DNA of 64,000 nt from Paraburkholderia bryophila (lineage in GTDB: Bacteria > Pseudomonadota > Gammaproteobacteria > Burkholderiales > Burkholderiaceae). This document shows, one piece after another, positions 9,001 through 17,783 of this stretch; position 1 is the stretch's first letter; each line of letters starts with the position of its first letter. Where the stretch lies: assembly GCF_003269035.1 (NCBI RefSeq), contig NZ_QLTK01000026.1, forward strand, positions 1-64,000. The letters are read 5' to 3'. The notes below the pieces were generated by a model. The model had not been told where the DNA came from and did not search any database. It was given only the letters and a program-made list of their open reading frames with translations. A program made the position numbers and the translations under genes.

Positions 9001-9900
9001 ATGAATCTGGCGCTTTATGCCGCTACCGTATTGATCTGGGGCACCACCTGGATCGCCATCAAATGGCAACTGGGATCGGTGCCGCCGCCGGTTTCGATCG
9101 CATGGCGTTTCTGGATCGCGGCGCTGGTGCTGTTCGCGCTACTGCGCATCATGCGCCGGCCGATCTGGCCGCCGCGCGCCGCGTGGCGGTTCCTCGTGGC
9201 GCAAGGACTGGCGCTGTTCTGCGTCAACTTTCTGTGCTTCTACTACGCCGAACAGGTCGTGCCGAGCGGGCTCGTGGCCGTGGTGTTTTCCACCGCGCCG
9301 TTGTTGAACTCTATCAATGGCCGTCTGTTCATGGGCCGGCCGCTACAACCCACGGCGATTGCGGGGGCGATGCTGGGGCTCGTCGGCATTGTGTGTCTGT
9401 TCGTTCAGCAGATGGCTGGCCACCTTGGCGATCACACCGCCTGGCTCGGACTCGGCATCGCGTTCCTCGGCACCCTGTGTTTTTCCGCCGGCAATCTGCT
9501 GTCGAGCCGCATGCAATCGATGGGTCTGCATCCGTTCGCCACCAATAGCTGGGCGATGATGATCGGCGCCGGCGTGTTGACCGTGGGCAGCGCGTTGGGT
9601 GGATTGTCGTTTGCCGTCGACCCGTCCGTGCGCTATCTCGGCGCGCTCGGTTATCTGGCGATCTTCGGCTCGGTGATCGGCTTTACCGCTTATCTGATGC
9701 TGGTCGGCCGTATGGGCCCCGAACGGGCTGCCTACTGCACGGTGCTGTTTCCGATCGTGGCGCTGGCGGTGTCGACGGTATTCGAGGGCTACCAATGGTC
9801 CGCGCTGGCGGTGGTCGGACTGCTGCTGGTGGTGGCCGGCAATCTGGTGGCGTTCGATCTGACGCGACGCATTTTCATACGACGGGCGCGTCCTTCATGA
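9001..9900 (+). CDS. DMT-superfamily (EamA) transporter
   Basis: 299 aa from the ATG at 9001, where the hydrophobic MNLALYAATVLIWGTTWIA begins. Ten predicted membrane helices in two EamA repeats, the second with VGRMGPERAAYCTVLFPI, which is conserved in RhaT/EamA exporters. Usually an exporter of amino acids or metabolites. No substrate can be assigned. Confidence 0.8.
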   Translation: MNLALYAATVLIWGTTWIAIKWQLGSVPPPVSIAWRFWIAALVLFALLRIMRRPIWPPRAAWRFLVAQGLALFCVNFLCFYYAEQVVPSGLVAVVFSTAPLLNSINGRLFMGRPLQPTAIAGAMLGLVGIVCLFVQQMAGHLGDHTAWLGLGIAFLGTLCFSAGNLLSSRMQSMGLHPFATNSWAMMIGAGVLTVGSALGGLSFAVDPSVRYLGALGYLAIFGSVIGFTAYLMLVGRMGPERAAYCTVLFPIVALAVSTVFEGYQWSALAVVGLLLVVAGNLVAFDLTRRIFIRRARPS

Positions 9901-9944
9901 GCTTCTGTCCTTCCTGAGCGCAGTGTTTCACAGATGGCGGCGCG

Positions 9945-10862
9945 TTAGTCCGCCGCCGTCCACTCCGGCCGTCTTCCCAAGGTGTCGAACAGTTCGAGGA
10001 TCGTCGCCTTGACCTTCTGCACGGCGTTGCTCAACAACGCCGTGTCATGCCAGCACAGCGACAGGTCGCGCGAAAACAGCCGGTGATCGACCTTGGCGAG
10101 CTTCAGTTTGCGTTCGTCGAGTTCGACGTGCGCGGCGGTCCACGGCAGGATCGTGACGCCGAGCCTGGCCATGACCGCCGCGAACAGCAGCGCGGTCGAG
10201 CTGGCTTCGAACAGAATCTCGCACGGTTGGCCGGCCTCGCGCAATGCCCACTCCACGCGGCTGCGTATCGTATTCGGCGCGCTCGGCAGGATCAGCGGCA
10301 TGCGCGCCAGTTGCGCGATCGGCACCGGCTCGTCCGGCATCTGAAACTCTGGCCAGGCGATCAGATAGAGCGCTTCGCTGAGCAGCTTTTGCGACGCGAC
10401 GCCGCGTGTTTCGACCGCATCCACCACGACCGCCAATTCCACGCGTCCGCCGCCGATCAGGTTGGCGAGGTCCGCGCTCGGCGCTTCGATCAATTCCAGC
10501 GCGATACCGGGATAGCGATCGCGAATGGTCCGCGCGAGCGGAATCGCGACCATGCGCGCCGTGCTCGACGGCATCGCCACCGATACCTTGCCCTGCGGAA
10601 GCTCGGCATCCTGACGCAACAGTTCGCGGGTGCTGTCGGCTTGCCGCAGCAATTCGACCGCGTGGCGATAGAGCGTTTGCCCCGCTGCCGTCGGCGCGAC
10701 GCCTTGCACGCTGCGTTCGAGCAGTTGCATGCCGAGATCGGCTTCGAGATTGCGCATCTGCTGGCTGATCGCCGGTTGCGCGATATGCAGCGCCTCGCCG
10801 GCACGCGTGACGTTGCCGCATTCCACCACCTTGACGAAATACCTGAGTTGCCGCAGATCCAT
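9945..10862 (-). CDS. LysR-family transcriptional regulator of the CoA-transferase/decarboxylase operon
   Basis: 305 aa from the ATG at 10862 (MDLRQLRYFVKVVECGNVTR), the canonical LysR beginning; a start 21 bases upstream adds a non-conserved heptapeptide. HTH at about 15-60 (IAQPAISQQMRNLEADLG), then a periplasmic-binding-protein-like effector domain with PLILPSAPNTIR. Close to the Nac/Cbl-like group. Divergent from the MFS gene at 11017, with a T-N11-A dyad between them, so it probably activates that operon in response to its substrate. Confidence 0.9.
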   Translation of the reverse strand: MDLRQLRYFVKVVECGNVTRAGEALHIAQPAISQQMRNLEADLGMQLLERSVQGVAPTAAGQTLYRHAVELLRQADSTRELLRQDAELPQGKVSVAMPSSTARMVAIPLARTIRDRYPGIALELIEAPSADLANLIGGGRVELAVVVDAVETRGVASQKLLSEALYLIAWPEFQMPDEPVPIAQLARMPLILPSAPNTIRSRVEWALREAGQPCEILFEASSTALLFAAVMARLGVTILPWTAAHVELDERKLKLAKVDHRLFSRDLSLCWHDTALLSNAVQKVKATILELFDTLGRRPEWTAAD

Positions 10863-10924
10863 GCGCGTCGCTCGCTCCCTCATGCCATAAGAAAATCCGA
10901 TCGAACAAGATAAATATCATATTT

Positions 10925-10937
10925 TTCGATTATCGAA
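10925..10937. promoter_or_regulatory. LysR-box (T-N11-A) dyad
   Basis: TTCGATTATCGAA is a perfect 6+1+6 inverted repeat that fits the T-N11-A LysR consensus, in the AT-rich interval between the divergent LysR gene and the MFS gene. A plausible -10 (TATACT, 10946-10951) for the MFS operon lies just downstream, so the site would sit around the -35 region. Confidence 0.6.
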
Positions 10938-11016
10938 TGCGTTCTTATACTCGAACCACAAAAAACCGAAGCGTGTCCGTCCTCATGGCGCGACGCCGTT
11001 TCAACCGGAGACAAGC

Positions 11017-12345
11017 ATGTCCAAAGCGATCGCTGCATCGACGTCGGCGCTCAAGCCACGGCGCACGCCCCTAAGCCGCGAGCAGATCGGCGGTTTCTGG
11101 GCCGTTTACTCGGGATGGGTGCTGGATGGCGTGGACTCCGTCATCTACGCGCTGGTGTTGATCCCGGCGCTGACTGAATTGCTGCCCGCCTCGGGCATTG
11201 CCGCCACGCCAGGCAACCTCGGCATGTATGGCTCGATCCTGTTCGCGTTGTTTCTGATCGGCTGGGGCCTGTCGTTCATCTGGGGGCCACTCGCCGACCG
11301 CTTCGGGCGCGTCAAGACACTGGCCGCGAGCATCCTCATTTACTCGGTATTCACCGGCGCGGCGGCGTTCGCGCACAACGTCTGGGAGCTGGCCGCGTTC
11401 CGGCTGATTGCCGGCATCGGCGTGGGTGGCGAATGGGCACTGGCCGGCACCTATGTGGCCGAGAGCTGGCCGGAGGATCGCCGCAAGATGGGCGCGGGGT
11501 ATCTGCAGACCGGCTACTACGTGGGCTTCTTTCTCGCTGCGTTGCTGAACTACACGGTCGGCGCGGCATACGGCTGGCGCGCGATGTTTCTGTGCGGCCT
11601 CGCGCCCGCGTTGCTCGCGATTTTCACGGTGCTCAGGGTCAAGGAGCCGGGGCAGTGGCGCAAGGCCGCGCACGGTGTCGGTCAGCCGAGCGCGCCTGCG
11701 ATGCCGGTCCGCCGTCCGCTTCTGGAGATTTTCGCGCCGGCGTATCTGCGCCGCACGCTGACCAGTGCGAGTCTGGTGGGCGTTGCGATCATCGGCCTGT
11801 GGGCGGGTTCGGTGTACGAGGCGAGCGCCGTCGTGACGCTCGCGACGCGCGCCGGCATCGACCGGATCGGCGCGGTGCATCTCGCGTCGATTGGCGCGGC
11901 GGTGCTGGCGGTGGGGACGATTCTCGGTTGTCTTGCCGCGCCCTGGCTCGCCGAGCGGGTCGGACGACGGCTCGCGCTTGGCGCGTATTTCGCCGGCATG
12001 GCGGTGTCGATCGTGTTTGCGTTCGGTTGGGTCTTCTATCTACCGAACGGTCTCAATCTGTTCATGGGCTCGCTGCTGTTCCTCGGTTTTTTCGGCGGCA
12101 ACTTCGCGATCTTCTCGCTGTGGCTGCCTGAGCAATACCCAACTCGAATTCGCGCCACGGCTTTCGCGTTCAACGCGTCGGTGGGACGCCTGCTCGGCGC
12201 GGGCGTCAACTTCCTGCTGGCCGCCGCGATTCACTGGCAAGGCTCGCTCGGCTTGCCGATCGCGTGGACCGCGGCGGCCTTCGTGATCGGTTTGCTGATC
12301 TTGCCGTTCGCGGTTGAAACGCGTCATCAGACGTTGCCGGAGTAG
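11017..12345 (+). CDS. MFS transporter (metabolite:H+ symporter-like)
   Basis: 442 aa with a GGAGACAAGC ribosome-binding site. Twelve predicted membrane helices. It shows GWVLDGVDSVIYALVLIPAL in helix 1, PLADRFGRVKTLA in loop 2-3, and RLIAGIGVGGEWALAGTYVAE, a signature of the lactate/sialate and aromatic-acid carriers. First gene of a three-gene unit with a CoA-transferase and a methylmalonyl-CoA decarboxylase, so it probably imports the carboxylate that they process. Substrate inferred, not proven. Confidence 0.85.
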   Translation: MSKAIAASTSALKPRRTPLSREQIGGFWAVYSGWVLDGVDSVIYALVLIPALTELLPASGIAATPGNLGMYGSILFALFLIGWGLSFIWGPLADRFGRVKTLAASILIYSVFTGAAAFAHNVWELAAFRLIAGIGVGGEWALAGTYVAESWPEDRRKMGAGYLQTGYYVGFFLAALLNYTVGAAYGWRAMFLCGLAPALLAIFTVLRVKEPGQWRKAAHGVGQPSAPAMPVRRPLLEIFAPAYLRRTLTSASLVGVAIIGLWAGSVYEASAVVTLATRAGIDRIGAVHLASIGAAVLAVGTILGCLAAPWLAERVGRRLALGAYFAGMAVSIVFAFGWVFYLPNGLNLFMGSLLFLGFFGGNFAIFSLWLPEQYPTRIRATAFAFNASVGRLLGAGVNFLLAAAIHWQGSLGLPIAWTAAAFVIGLLILPFAVETRHQTLPE

Positions 12346-12387
12346 CGTGTTCGTTTAACTGTCATCGTCGATTAGCGGGAGAACTGG

Positions 12388-13647
12388 ATGCAAGCGTTAC
12401 AAGGAATCAAGGTCGTCGAATTGAGCCGCGCATTGTCGGGGCCGTTCTGTTCGATGGTGCTGGCCGATCTCGGCGCGGACGTGATCAAGGTCGAACCTGG
12501 CCCGAGCGGCGACATGAGCCGCACATGGGGGCCGTTCGACCGTGGCGTGAGTACCTACTATCTGTCCTGCAACCGCAACAAGCGCGGTGTGTGCATCGAC
12601 TTCCGGCAGCCGGAAGGGCTGGCGGCGATTCATCGGCTGATCGACGGCGCCGACGTGGTGATCGAGAACTTCAAGCCCGGCACCATCGACAGCATGGGGT
12701 TGGGTTACGACGTGCTGAGCGCGCGCAATCCGCGCCTCGTGATGGGCAGCATCAACGCGTTCGGCGCGGATGGTCCGATGAGCGGCTGGCCCGGTTTCGA
12801 CCAGATCGCGCAGGGTTATTCCGGCCTGATGAGCCTGACCGGTTTCGCCGATGGCGACCCGACGCGTACCGGCACTGCAATCGGCGACTTGAGCTCCGGC
12901 ATGTGGCTCGCCATGGCGATTCTCTCCGCGCTGCTGGAGCGCGAACGAACCGGCCGCGGCCAGCACGTGAGCACGTCGCTGCTGGCGAGTCTGGTGGGAT
13001 TGCTGAGCGTGCATGGTCAGCGTTATCTGAGCCTGGGCGACATTCCGCGCCGCACCGGCAATGCGCATTCGGTGATCGCGCCATACGGCGTATTCGAAAC
13101 CGCCGACGGCCCGCTGAACCTCGCGCCGATCACCTCCGATATGTGGCTGCGTCTTTGCCAACTGCTCGACCTGCCGACGCTGCCGGACGACGCGCGATTC
13201 GTGACGAACGAAGCGCGCGTCGAGCATCGCGACGAATTGAAGTCGATGCTGGAGGCGCGCCTGAAGACGCGCGGCAAACGCGAATGGACGGAGCTGTTCA
13301 TTGCGGCGGGCTTACCTGCCGGCCCGATCAACACCTTGGACGAAGTGTTCGCCGACCCGCAGGTCCAGCATTGCGGACTGGTTGAAACGCTCGAGCATTC
13401 GACGCTCGGCGCGTTGCGTCAGGTGGTGACACCGGTGACGAGTTCCACCGAGGCGGGCGAACCGGCGAAGCACACGAGCCGCCACGCACCGCCGGCGCTT
13501 GGCGAACATACTGTCGATGTATTGCGCGAAGCGGGTTTCGACACGGCCGCGATCGACGCACTGCTCGCCACCAGAACCGTGCATCAAACGGGCGACTATT
13601 ATTCGCAGCAGAGGGCATTGGAACGCGCTGCGGGGGTGACGCAATGA
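12388..13647 (+). CDS. Family III CoA-transferase (CaiB/BaiF type)
   Basis: 419 aa with GCGGGAGAAC upstream. The N-terminus has VVELSRALSGPFCSMVLADLGADVIKVEP-type content and there is a conserved aspartate in AIGDLSSGM (D167), equivalent to the residue that forms the acyl/CoA intermediate in formyl-CoA transferase. Enzymes of this family move CoA between acyl-CoA and a free carboxylate. It overlaps the downstream decarboxylase by four bases (ATGA), so the two are co-translated. Likely role: loading CoA on an imported dicarboxylate before decarboxylation. Confidence 0.88.
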   Translation: MQALQGIKVVELSRALSGPFCSMVLADLGADVIKVEPGPSGDMSRTWGPFDRGVSTYYLSCNRNKRGVCIDFRQPEGLAAIHRLIDGADVVIENFKPGTIDSMGLGYDVLSARNPRLVMGSINAFGADGPMSGWPGFDQIAQGYSGLMSLTGFADGDPTRTGTAIGDLSSGMWLAMAILSALLERERTGRGQHVSTSLLASLVGLLSVHGQRYLSLGDIPRRTGNAHSVIAPYGVFETADGPLNLAPITSDMWLRLCQLLDLPTLPDDARFVTNEARVEHRDELKSMLEARLKTRGKREWTELFIAAGLPAGPINTLDEVFADPQVQHCGLVETLEHSTLGALRQVVTPVTSSTEAGEPAKHTSRHAPPALGEHTVDVLREAGFDTAAIDALLATRTVHQTGDYYSQQRALERAAGVTQ

Positions 13648-14444
13648 GCACGACGGAAGCGGGAGCATTTTCGGTGACGGCAGATAAGGTGGACGAGCGA
13701 ATCGCCCGCTTGACTTTCAGCTATCCGACGCGAAGAAACGCGTTGAGCGCGGGGCTGCTGGAGGAGATGGACGCGCGGCTGGTCGACCTCGCCGCGCAGC
13801 GAATCCCGGTGGTGATCTTGGGCACAGAGGTTGGCCAGGACGTCTGGAGCGCGGGCCACGATCTGGGCGAACTGGCGCACGACCGCGACCCGATTGCCTA
13901 CGGCAAGCCGCTTGAGAAGGTTTTGCGCCGCGTGCGTGCCTATCCGGGCGTGGTGATCGCGTTGGTCTCGGGTTCCGCGTGGGGCGGCGCGGTGGATTTA
14001 GCGATGAGTTGCGACATGGTGATCGCGGACGGGAGCGCCCGTTTTGCGATGACGCCGGCGAACATTGGATTGCCGTACACGACGAGCGGCTTGTTGCGCT
14101 TTTTCAACAACGTGCCGATTCATGTGTTGAAGGAAATGTTCTTCACAGCGCAGCCACTCGACGCAACGCGTGCGGAGCGATATGGCGTGATCAACCGCCT
14201 GGTGGACACTGACCAACTGGAGGCGACCGCGTTCGACATGGCGCGTGGCATAGCGGCCAAAGCGCCTTTGGCGATCCAGGCGGTGAAGGAGCAATTGCGG
14301 GTTCTTGAAGACATGCAGCCGATGCCGGTGCAAGCGATGGAGCAGATAGCGGAGTTGCGTCGACGGGCGTGCGAGAGCGCGGATTTTAGCGAGGGGTTGG
14401 TGGCATTTTCGGAGAGACGTGCGGCGGTGTTTGAGGGAAAGTGA
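13644..14444 (+). CDS. Methylmalonyl-CoA decarboxylase-like crotonase (ScpB type)
   Basis: 266 aa crotonase-fold enzyme. It matches E. coli ScpB as I remember it in diagnostic segments: SAGHDLGEL, GSAWGGAVDLAMSCDMVIA (oxyanion-hole region), FAMTPANIGLPY, HVLKEMFFTAQP and KAPLAIQAVKEQLRVL. ScpB converts (methyl)malonyl-CoA to propionyl-CoA (or acetyl-CoA) and CO2. Preceded by a CoA-transferase and an MFS carrier, this completes a compact uptake-activation-decarboxylation route. E. coli has methylmalonyl-CoA mutase beside scpB; no mutase is present here. The 222 bases to the next gene hold no other gene. Confidence 0.85.
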   Translation: MSTTEAGAFSVTADKVDERIARLTFSYPTRRNALSAGLLEEMDARLVDLAAQRIPVVILGTEVGQDVWSAGHDLGELAHDRDPIAYGKPLEKVLRRVRAYPGVVIALVSGSAWGGAVDLAMSCDMVIADGSARFAMTPANIGLPYTTSGLLRFFNNVPIHVLKEMFFTAQPLDATRAERYGVINRLVDTDQLEATAFDMARGIAAKAPLAIQAVKEQLRVLEDMQPMPVQAMEQIAELRRRACESADFSEGLVAFSERRAAVFEGK

Positions 14445-14671
14445 AGGGGCCGGGTGAGGCGATGGTGGTGGGTGTTTTTCGCTTAAAACCATGCCGGGGT
14501 TGATGCGGAAAATCGTCATGTCGATGAAGTCACGCGATGTTTGAGCGCTGGCCTTCGCTGCGTCGCGGAGGCCGCGAGGTGAAGGCCAATCAGATGAAAT
14601 AAGGTGAGACATGCGGCAACGTTTTAGCCACAAACGGCACGCGGAATAGCCCCCCTCCTGCGGGAAATGCC

Positions 14672-14677
14672 TATAAT
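14672..14677 (+). promoter_or_regulatory. -10 element for the sce7726-family gene
   Basis: A perfect TATAAT lies 23 bases before the ATG at 14700. No good -35 was found at 16-18 bp. A G-rich ribosome-binding stretch (GGGGGAT, 14688-14694) follows. Confidence 0.45.
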
Positions 14678-14699
14678 TTCGGCTGACGGGGGATATTCA

Positions 14700-15497
14700 A
14701 TGGAAGCTTTGAACGAAGCGATAATCAAGGCAGCGGTCATAGACAGACTTTTGCGCCATCACATCAACGACGACGCGGTCCTGATTAGCGAGATGGTGCT
14801 CGCGAATGGCTTGCGTCGCGCCGATCTGGCCATCGCTAACGGTTTCCTTCACGCGTTCGAAATTAAGAGTGATCGGGATACGCTGGGTCGTCTCGACGGT
14901 CAACTCGAAGCCTATATGGCTCAGTTCGACAAAGTCACACTGGTTGTCGCGAGTAGATTTGTCGAATCTATTCTGAGCAAATACCCGAAGCACGTCGAGG
15001 TTTGGGAGGCACTGAATGAAGGTGTGCGTGTGCGGATCAAATTGCGTCGGCGCGGCGAGTGTGTGCCGGTTCGATCGGCAGCGATACTCGGCGGCTTCCT
15101 CAGGAAAACCGATCTGGCGACCTTCCTGCGATCTGAAGGTGTCGACATTACTGCGGCGGCCCCGCGGCTCAATCTGATGCAGGAGCTTGAACGCGTCAGC
15201 GTGAAGCGCCTGCGTCGGTTCGTCTTGTCGACAGTCAAGCGGCGATATAAAACGCTTCACGAGACTTTTATGACGCAGCGTTGCGAAGTTACGTTGCCGG
15301 GCGACCTTGTCGCATTGCGCCGGACAGAGATCGCGGTTGCGCAATCTGTTGGTGGGTTGAGGATAGCACCCGCAGTCTCGGACACGAAAAGCGAACAAAG
15401 GCTTGAGCGTGCCGTGAATGTCAATCGCCTCCGCGAGCGCTACGGACTCGTCGCCGAAAACATTCCACAAACAGTACTGCTCCGCAGCGCGGCGTAG
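14700..15497 (+). CDS. sce7726-family protein with a PD-(D/E)xK nuclease-like signature
   Basis: 265 aa from the ATG at 14700 (the frame is open 33 bases further up, but GGGGGAT and TATAAT support this start). The N-terminal third reads as a restriction-endonuclease-like core: E31, RRADLAI (D42), FEIKSD (E54-x-K56) and QLEAY (Q68-x3-Y72), in the order D...ExK...QxxxY of RecB/Cas4-type nucleases, followed by the hydrophobic strand KVTLVVAS. The C-terminal half is helical and basic (SVKRLRRFVLSTVKRRYK). Family name from memory of database annotation; the nuclease reading is my inference from the motif order. Base composition is lower in GC than its neighbours (29 of 60 at 14701-14760). Convergent with the beta-family gene, ten bases between stop codons. 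Confidence 0.7.
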   Translation: MEALNEAIIKAAVIDRLLRHHINDDAVLISEMVLANGLRRADLAIANGFLHAFEIKSDRDTLGRLDGQLEAYMAQFDKVTLVVASRFVESILSKYPKHVEVWEALNEGVRVRIKLRRRGECVPVRSAAILGGFLRKTDLATFLRSEGVDITAAAPRLNLMQELERVSVKRLRRFVLSTVKRRYKTLHETFMTQRCEVTLPGDLVALRRTEIAVAQSVGGLRIAPAVSDTKSEQRLERAVNVNRLRERYGLVAENIPQTVLLRSAA

Positions 15498-15506
15498 ACC
15501 TTCGTG

Positions 15507-16580
15507 TCACTCTTCAAGCGAGTCGTCGTCGGCTGGCAAGCTGGATACGAGAGAAAGATAATATTGTCGCGTGATATGCATGTTGACGCGGGCGGCAATC
15601 CAACTGGAAGGTGTTTTCATCTTGTCGATCAGTCCCGCCGCAGCTGATACGATTTTTTGTGCTCCCCACGATTCGTTTCTGCGGATCTCGGGAAAGCTGT
15701 TGAGAAGCGCTTTGGCCGTCGCGACATATCCTTGAGCATCGGTATCGGGACGTCGCTCGAATTCCCACGACTCGGCCGTTGGATAGTCGATTCGCGGCGT
15801 ATATCTGCCGCCGCTGGCCGCAGACACCTTCGGGTGGATTGAGCCATGATCTCCGTATAGGCAGGCGTCGGCTCCAATTTCCTCAAAGAGTTCGCGTTCA
15901 AGAATGGGTATGCTGCCGCGTGTGCCACCTGAGTCCTTGTCGAATGACTTGGTGACGGACGATGGAAAGCTTGACGACATCACGCATATCGCAGCGTTAG
16001 GAATATCGCGTCGAATCTGATTGATTGCGCCTACTGAGTCGACAATGCACTTGCCGATCATTTCCTTGGCCACAAGCCCCAGATCGACGATAACCATCGC
16101 CTGATCGGCCGAATCCAGCGTTGACAGTGCCGCGACAGCCCGAGGCGTGTCCGCGGCGAGATTCACAAGTCGAAATGCGACTCGCTCGTGCGCGGATTTC
16201 GCAAGTTCGCGCGTCTGCCGCATTAGCTCGGGTAAACGCAAATCAACCGGCATCTGTATCACCGGGATGGCGAGGGGATCTGTCTGAACGAATTTTCGCC
16301 AGGCGTTGAAAGAGCCCTCGGGGGAAAGAAGGGCGAGGAGCTCTGGGTTCTGATATTTGGGCTCGCCAGTGACGTCGAGAAGGTACGGGCGATTGCCAAC
16401 AGCGGCTTTGGCAATTTTGAGTGAAGTAAGCACACCGGGCTGCTTAGGCCACGCACCTAGTGTGATGAGGGGAAGCAATGCACCTTTAACTTCCTCTGCG
16501 ATTTTTTCATAGCCCAGCATTTCCGCGGGACGCGTTCTCAATGCAGGGTAGTAGGGAAATTTTTCGAAATAGGCCGGCAA
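15507..16580 (-). CDS. 'Beta family' protein (Beta_protein-like)
   Basis: 357 aa. The start is a TTG at 16580, justified by GAGGAG seven bases upstream and by the conserved N-terminus YFEKFPYYPALRTRPAEML followed by LLPLITLGAWP, which is the 'YxPilr.k..E...l......i.Pliel' opening of proteins annotated as beta family. Later features: AMVIVDLGLV, AICVMSSSFPSS, LYGDHGSIHPKV and a YTPRIDYP-x-WEFERR block near 285-300, all typical of that family. No membrane segment or known catalytic motif. Function unknown; relatives occur in phage and accessory regions. Tail-to-tail with the sce7726-family gene and AT-rich upstream, suggesting the pair was acquired together. Confidence 0.65.
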   Translation of the reverse strand: MPAYFEKFPYYPALRTRPAEMLGYEKIAEEVKGALLPLITLGAWPKQPGVLTSLKIAKAAVGNRPYLLDVTGEPKYQNPELLALLSPEGSFNAWRKFVQTDPLAIPVIQMPVDLRLPELMRQTRELAKSAHERVAFRLVNLAADTPRAVAALSTLDSADQAMVIVDLGLVAKEMIGKCIVDSVGAINQIRRDIPNAAICVMSSSFPSSVTKSFDKDSGGTRGSIPILERELFEEIGADACLYGDHGSIHPKVSAASGGRYTPRIDYPTAESWEFERRPDTDAQGYVATAKALLNSFPEIRRNESWGAQKIVSAAAGLIDKMKTPSSWIAARVNMHITRQYYLSLVSSLPADDDSLEE

Positions 16581-16587
16581 TTTTTTG

Positions 16588-16593
16588 CTCCTC
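16588..16593 (-). promoter_or_regulatory. Ribosome-binding site fixing a TTG start
   Basis: GAGGAG on the minus strand, seven bases before the TTG at 16580. It decides the start of the beta-family gene. A TTGACA (minus strand, plus positions 16624-16629) further up may be its -35, though the -10 is weak. Confidence 0.6.
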
Positions 16594-16787
16594 GCAGAGT
16601 GCGTTTACAAATACCTTTGTCGTTGTCAATGCTCAGCGTAAGTTTCTTCGAGAACGAAAAAATATTCAGGTTTTTAGTTCGGATGTCTTACGGTAGAAAA
16701 TTATATGATCTCGACAGCGCTGCGAAATAGCTGGCCGGATGGGTGATTGCCCGTTCGTAGATCTGGTGCTAGTGAATAATCCGCAGG

Positions 16788-17783
16788 TTAACGCACCACC
16801 CCCACGCACTGCCCACCCTGCGTCGAATCAACCACCGGCCACAACGGCGATTCACCCACCCGCGTCGCAACCGTCCTAACCACGCCCGGGGCCTTTTCAA
16901 ACACCTCCGCCAGCCAGTCGACAAACGCGCGCACGCGCGGCGAGATCTGCCGGCTTTTCACATAGGTCACCGATACCGCGAGCGGTGCAGGTCTGCACTT
17001 AGGCAGCACTTCGATCAACTGACCCGAGACCAGATACGGTGCTACGGTCGCGCGCCCGAGTTGAATCAACCCCAAGCCTTCGAGACCGCAAGCGAGATAG
17101 GTGTGCTCGTCGTCCACCTGAATGAAGCCACTTACTTTCGCTTTGCTCGCGCGCGCCGCCACGCAAAAATCGAAGTCCATCCGTCGACCGGATTGCGCCG
17201 ACAACCAGTTCACCGCGACATGTTTGGACAGATCGTCGAGATGATGCGGCTCGCCGAAGCGCGTCAGATACGCTGGGCTTGCACAAGTCACGCGGTCGAG
17301 CCAGCCGAGGCGTCGCACGAGCAGGCGCGAATCCGGCAACTCGCCCAGCTCGATGCTGCAATCCACGCTCTCGCCGGTCAGATCCAGCGCGCGATGATTC
17401 ACGCCAAGCGCCAGTTCCACATGCGGATGCAGCGCATGAAACGAAGCCAGTTCGGGCACCACGACCGACGCCGCGATCATGCCCGGCATCGCCACACGCA
17501 ACCGGCCGCGCAAATTCTCCGGCCGGTTGAACAGACCCGATTCGACCTCTTCGATCGCCGCGAGAATCTGCGCGCAGCGTTCGTAGTATGCGGCGCCTTC
17601 GGCGGTCAGCGTGACCTTGCGGGTCGTGCGCACCAGCAGTTGCACGCCGAGTAGCGACTCGAGCGCCTGCACGGTAGTGGTCGCGGTGGCGCGCGGAATG
17701 TCGAGCGATTCGGCAGCGCGCGTGAAGCTGCTCGAATCCACGATGCGCACGAAAATGCGCATGGCTTGCACGCGATCGATCAC
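16788..17783 (-). CDS. LysR-family transcriptional regulator
   Basis: 331 aa, GTG start at 17783 overlapping the stop of the upstream MFS gene by four bases (GTGA). N-terminal HTH (SSFTRAAESLDIPRATATTTVQ) and effector domain with the RGRLRVAMPG hinge; it belongs to the large group annotated 'LysR, PobR/YafC-like'. The tail after about residue 295 is longer than usual. Translational coupling to an efflux-type MFS gene suggests it regulates that transporter or its own operon. Confidence 0.85.
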   Translation of the reverse strand: MIDRVQAMRIFVRIVDSSSFTRAAESLDIPRATATTTVQALESLLGVQLLVRTTRKVTLTAEGAAYYERCAQILAAIEEVESGLFNRPENLRGRLRVAMPGMIAASVVVPELASFHALHPHVELALGVNHRALDLTGESVDCSIELGELPDSRLLVRRLGWLDRVTCASPAYLTRFGEPHHLDDLSKHVAVNWLSAQSGRRMDFDFCVAARASKAKVSGFIQVDDEHTYLACGLEGLGLIQLGRATVAPYLVSGQLIEVLPKCRPAPLAVSVTYVKSRQISPRVRAFVDWLAEVFEKAPGVVRTVATRVGESPLWPVVDSTQGGQCVGVVR

